Shown here one piece after another: positions 61,094 to 64,000 of a DNA stretch of 64,000 nucleotides. This DNA is from Prolixibacter denitrificans (lineage in GTDB: Bacteria > Bacteroidota > Bacteroidia > Bacteroidales > Prolixibacteraceae): NCBI RefSeq assembly GCF_003014495.1, contig NZ_PYGC01000010.1, forward strand, positions 1 to 64,000. Direction: 5' to 3'. The notes under the pieces are model-generated. The model did no database searches and was not told the origin of the DNA. It saw only the letters and a list, made by a program, of their open reading frames with translations. Positions within the stretch are counted from its first letter, which is position 1. Every line of letters begins with the position of its first letter. The position numbers and the translations under genes are program-made.

Positions 61094-62419
61094 TTATGCC
61101 TCTTTCGGCCAGTACTTATTCATCAGCTCCTGCTTGATACCTACCTCTTCAGGTTTGAAGTGTCTGCCGAGAAGTTTCCAGCCCGTGTCCAGCATATCGT
61201 CCGTACCGATGTTGACGTCAATAGCCAGCAAATCATTGGAGTACTCTTTGGCAAAATCCAGTGTACGCTGGTCATATTCCGTCAGGTCGAAACCGTTTTC
61301 CAGTTTCGTTTTAGCGCTGGCAGCATCGGCAAACAGACGGATGGCTGCGTTCATTACCTGCGGGTGATCCTCACGGGTCTTATCCCCGATAACCAACTGT
61401 TTTAGTCGCGACAGCGAACGGAACGGATCGACAATTACTTTGCCGACATCCGAATCACGGCGCAGGAACAACTGTCCTTCGGTAATGTAACCGGTGTTAT
61501 CAGGAATAGCGTGGGTAATATCACCACCCGACAACGTAGTTACCGCGATAATGGTAATAGAACCACCACTCGGGAACTGAACTGCTTTCTCATAAATCTT
61601 AGCAAGGTCGGAATAGAGCGAACCCGGCATCGAGTCTTTCGACGGAATCTGGTCCATACGGTTCGATACAATCGAGAGCGCATCCGCGTACAGCGTCATA
61701 TCGGTCAGCAGTACCAGCACGCTTTCGTTTTTTTCTACCGCGAAATATTCGGCTGCTGTCAGTGCCATATCAGGTACCAACAGACGTTCCACCGGTGGAT
61801 TCTCCGTTGTATTCACAAACGATACGATACGGTCGAGCGCACCGGCATTATCGAATACATTGCGGAAAAAGAGGTAGTCGTCGTTCGTCAGTCCCATACC
61901 ACCAAGAATAATCTTGTCGGCTTTTGCACGAAGTGCTACCATCGCCATTACCTGGTTGAACGGCTGATCCGGGTCGGCGAAGAACGGAATCTTCTGTCCC
62001 GATACCAGCGTGTTGTTCAGGTCGATACCGGCAATACCGGTTCCAATCAACTCGGACGGTTGCTTACGACGTACCGGGTTTACCGACGGTCCGCCAATTG
62101 CAACTTCCTGACCTTCAATATCAGGTCCGCCATCAATCGGGTCGCCAAAAGCGTTGAAAAAGCGTCCGGCAAGCTGGTCACTTACTTTCAGCGAAGGCGA
62201 TTTCCCAAGGAAAGTTACCTCTGCATTGGTCGGGATACCTTCTGTACCACCAAACACCTGCAGGGTCACATCGTCACCAATGATTTTCACTACCTGTGCC
62301 AGCCGGCCGTTAATCTCGGCCAGTTCATCGTAGCCAATCCCTTCAGCTCTCAGGGTACAGGTTGCTTTCGTAATCTGTGTGACTTTAGTATATATTTTCT
62401 GAAAAGCTTTCGTTGCCAT
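61094..62419 (-). CDS. atpB: V-type ATP synthase subunit B
   Basis: 441 residues, the non-catalytic nucleotide-binding subunit of the V1 head. It lacks a proper Walker A (SGQKIPFFADPDQPFNQVMA in that place) and has LLTDMTLYADAL and PGSLYSDLAKIYEKA. Start ATG overlaps the last base of the A-subunit stop codon, so A and B are translationally coupled. Confidence 0.95.
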   Translation of the reverse strand: MATKAFQKIYTKVTQITKATCTLRAEGIGYDELAEINGRLAQVVKIIGDDVTLQVFGGTEGIPTNAEVTFLGKSPSLKVSDQLAGRFFNAFGDPIDGGPDIEGQEVAIGGPSVNPVRRKQPSELIGTGIAGIDLNNTLVSGQKIPFFADPDQPFNQVMAMVALRAKADKIILGGMGLTNDDYLFFRNVFDNAGALDRIVSFVNTTENPPVERLLVPDMALTAAEYFAVEKNESVLVLLTDMTLYADALSIVSNRMDQIPSKDSMPGSLYSDLAKIYEKAVQFPSGGSITIIAVTTLSGGDITHAIPDNTGYITEGQLFLRRDSDVGKVIVDPFRSLSRLKQLVIGDKTREDHPQVMNAAIRLFADAASAKTKLENGFDLTEYDQRTLDFAKEYSNDLLAIDVNIGTDDMLDTGWKLLGRHFKPEEVGIKQELMNKYWPKEA

Positions 62420-64000
62420 TATGCTACTTTTCTTTCGTTAATGATCTGATTCAATTCTTCTTCAAACTTCTTGAACTCGTCAGTTTCAAACTCCGAGTAG
62501 TTCATTTGGCGCAGGTTGTTGATCACTCGTTTGAAGTAGCTCCCCACTTCAGTGAACGATTCAAACTGAAAATCGGTATGGCAAATGCCCATCACCTTAT
62601 TCAACATATATTCCTGACGTTCGAGCGGAGTATTCATATCGACCTTATCGAATGCATCCTGCTGAAGAATCACAAAGTCGATAACTTCCGACTTCCAGAA
62701 ACGGATGTGATATTCCACCGGTACACCATCATCACCAAGAATATTGATCTGCTCACTAACTTCCTGTCCACGAAGTAGGATCGTTTTCAGTTCATTAATG
62801 GAAGCGATCCACTTGTCGCCAATACGTTTCGCAATATATTCTTCGAACTCGGGATATTCCAGGTATTTGGAATACGATTCGATTGGGTTGATGGCCGGGT
62901 AACGCTTTCCATCGGCGCGGCTCTGCTGCAACGCGTAGAAACAACGGGCCACTTTCTTGGTCGACTCAGTTACCGGCTCTTTCAGGTTACCACCGGCAGG
63001 TGATACCGTACCAATAAAGGTTACAGAACCTGATTCACCGTTATTCAGGTAAACAAAACCTGCACGGGCGTAGAAGTTGGCAATAACGGCCGAAAGGTCC
63101 ATCGGGAATGCATCCTGTCCGGGCAGCTCTTCCAAACGGTTCGACATCTCACGCAAGGCCTGAGCCCAACGGGAAGTAGAGTCGGCCATCATCAGCACCT
63201 TCAATCCCATTGAACGGTAATACTCCGAAAGGGTCATCGCGGTGTAAACCGAAGCTTCACGGGCAGCAACCGGCATGTTTGACGTGTTGGCCACGATGAT
63301 GGTACGCTCCATCAGTTTACGACCTGTGTGCGGGTCATCCAGTTCGGGGAACTCGGTAAAGATTTCCACTACCTCGTTTGCACGCTCACCACAGGCAGCA
63401 ATCACCACGATATCAGCTTCCGCCTGCTTCGAGATAGCGTGCTGCAATACGGTTTTACCTGTACCGAAAGGTCCGGGAATAAATCCTGTACCACCTTCTA
63501 CAATCGGGTTAATGGTATCGATGGTACGAACACCGGTTTCGAGCAGTTTGAACGGACGGGGTTTTTCCCGGTAGGCAGTAATGGCTTTTTTCACCGGCCA
63601 CTTCTGTACCATGGTCACGTTGTGTTCTTTGCCGTCGGCATCCACCAAGACAGCAATGGTGTCGTTTATTTTATATTCGCCTGCTTCGACAACCGATTTA
63701 ACGGTGTATTTACCTTCAAACACAAATGGCACCATAATTCGGTGAGGTTTACCATTCTCGTTTACCTCACCCAGCCAGCTGGCAGCTTCCACTTCGTCGC
63801 CGGCCTTGGCCAGCGGCTTAAAGTTCCAGAGAGTGTCATCATCCAGCGGATTGGTATAATCTCCCCTTTTCAGGAAGACACCATCCATTTTGTCGAGGTC
63901 GTTTTGCAGACCATCGTAGTTTTTGGAGAGGATGCCTGGCCCGAGCGTTACTTCGAGCATATGTCCGGTGAACCGCACAGGATCACCGATTTTCAGTCCC
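62419..64000 (-). CDS. atpA: V-type ATP synthase catalytic subunit A (N-terminus beyond right edge)
   Basis: The frame is open to the right edge. The residues there (GLKIGDPVRFTGHMLEV) are internal, so the apparent GTG start is a Val codon and the gene continues outside. Walker A GPFGTGKTV, GERANEVVEIFTEFPEL, and the DSTSRWAQALREMSNRLEELPGQDAFP segment are all typical of V/A-ATPase A subunits. It hydrolyses or makes ATP in the V1 head. About 60-70 N-terminal residues are missing. Confidence 0.96.
   Translation of the reverse strand, partial: GLKIGDPVRFTGHMLEVTLGPGILSKNYDGLQNDLDKMDGVFLKRGDYTNPLDDDTLWNFKPLAKAGDEVEAASWLGEVNENGKPHRIMVPFVFEGKYTVKSVVEAGEYKINDTIAVLVDADGKEHNVTMVQKWPVKKAITAYREKPRPFKLLETGVRTIDTINPIVEGGTGFIPGPFGTGKTVLQHAISKQAEADIVVIAACGERANEVVEIFTEFPELDDPHTGRKLMERTIIVANTSNMPVAAREASVYTAMTLSEYYRSMGLKVLMMADSTSRWAQALREMSNRLEELPGQDAFPMDLSAVIANFYARAGFVYLNNGESGSVTFIGTVSPAGGNLKEPVTESTKKVARCFYALQQSRADGKRYPAINPIESYSKYLEYPEFEEYIAKRIGDKWIASINELKTILLRGQEVSEQINILGDDGVPVEYHIRFWKSEVIDFVILQQDAFDKVDMNTPLERQEYMLNKVMGICHTDFQFESFTEVGSYFKRVINNLRQMNYSEFETDEFKKFEEELNQIINERKVA

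Noticed and set aside
61511..62449. 312-codon open frame on the plus strand
   Set aside because: It is the antisense shadow of the V-ATPase subunit B gene and its product is low-complexity and protein-unlike.

Overview
The window reads as chromosomal DNA of a Bacteroidota. The evidence is three SusC/SusD outer-membrane pairs, two of them behind an ECF sigma factor and a FecR-type anti-sigma factor, plus Bacteroidota-type families (DUF4251, PepSY-like, HU_BactD, DUF4010, DUF5675), an A/B/D/I/K V-type ATPase operon, and putative promoters resembling TTG-N19-TAnnTTTG. The gene mix would suit a marine or sediment Marinilabiliales/Prolixibacteraceae-type organism, but that placement is only an inference. 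No rRNA or tRNA gene and no CRISPR array was seen.

Layout. 1-4.4 kb (minus): the start of a truncated secreted-protein gene, then a duplicated two-gene unit (small beta-barrel plus porin-like barrel) with a PepSY-like gene between the copies. 4.6-7.4 kb: a PAP2 phosphatase and two DUF4251 paralogues with conserved leaders. 7.5-13.7 kb (minus): a SusC/SusD pair below a ROK regulator. 14.2-19.4 kb: NhaA, uracil-DNA glycosylase, a HAD phosphatase, an LpoB-like lipoprotein and a TPR lipoprotein. 19.5-21.7 kb: a peroxide-defence locus, Dps and Prx6 divergent from an OxyR with both redox cysteines. 22.2-31.7 kb: a membrane-anchored AraC regulator, then sigma / anti-sigma / SusC / SusD / esterase. 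31.8-33.8 kb: an MgtC-DUF4010 transporter-like protein and a DHFR-like reductase.

33.9-39.8 kb is the accessory part, with nearly all genes on the minus strand. It holds a holin, a DUF5675-SH3 protein, a 40-codon small ORF, an HU-like protein, a REP-associated tyrosine transposase (RAYT), a solitary Cas6-like endoribonuclease gene, a 22-bp tandem array, a gene with a TonB-plug-like C-terminus between 10-bp inverted repeats, and several families of palindromic repeats. Two palindromes lie in frame inside the RAYT gene. Others sit just past the stop codons of neighbouring genes. This is the most promising place for an undescribed system.

40.1-45.2 kb (plus) is a compact run of small-molecule and detoxification genes: Crp-like regulator, SRPBCC, epoxide hydrolase, DoxX, SnoaL, ABM monooxygenase, NAD(P)-binding protein and an unusual HMA-SnoaL fusion. 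45.5-49.3 kb has a membrane coiled-coil protein, a DUF169 protein, and a porin with an FMN-binding partner. 49.4-57.7 kb (minus) is a second sigma / anti-sigma / SusC / SusD set followed by a DUF218 protein. 58.0-64.0 kb (minus) is the V-ATPase operon. Its K subunit keeps the residues that bind sodium in Enterococcus hirae NtpK, which would fit sodium cycling together with NhaA. The A subunit runs off the right edge.
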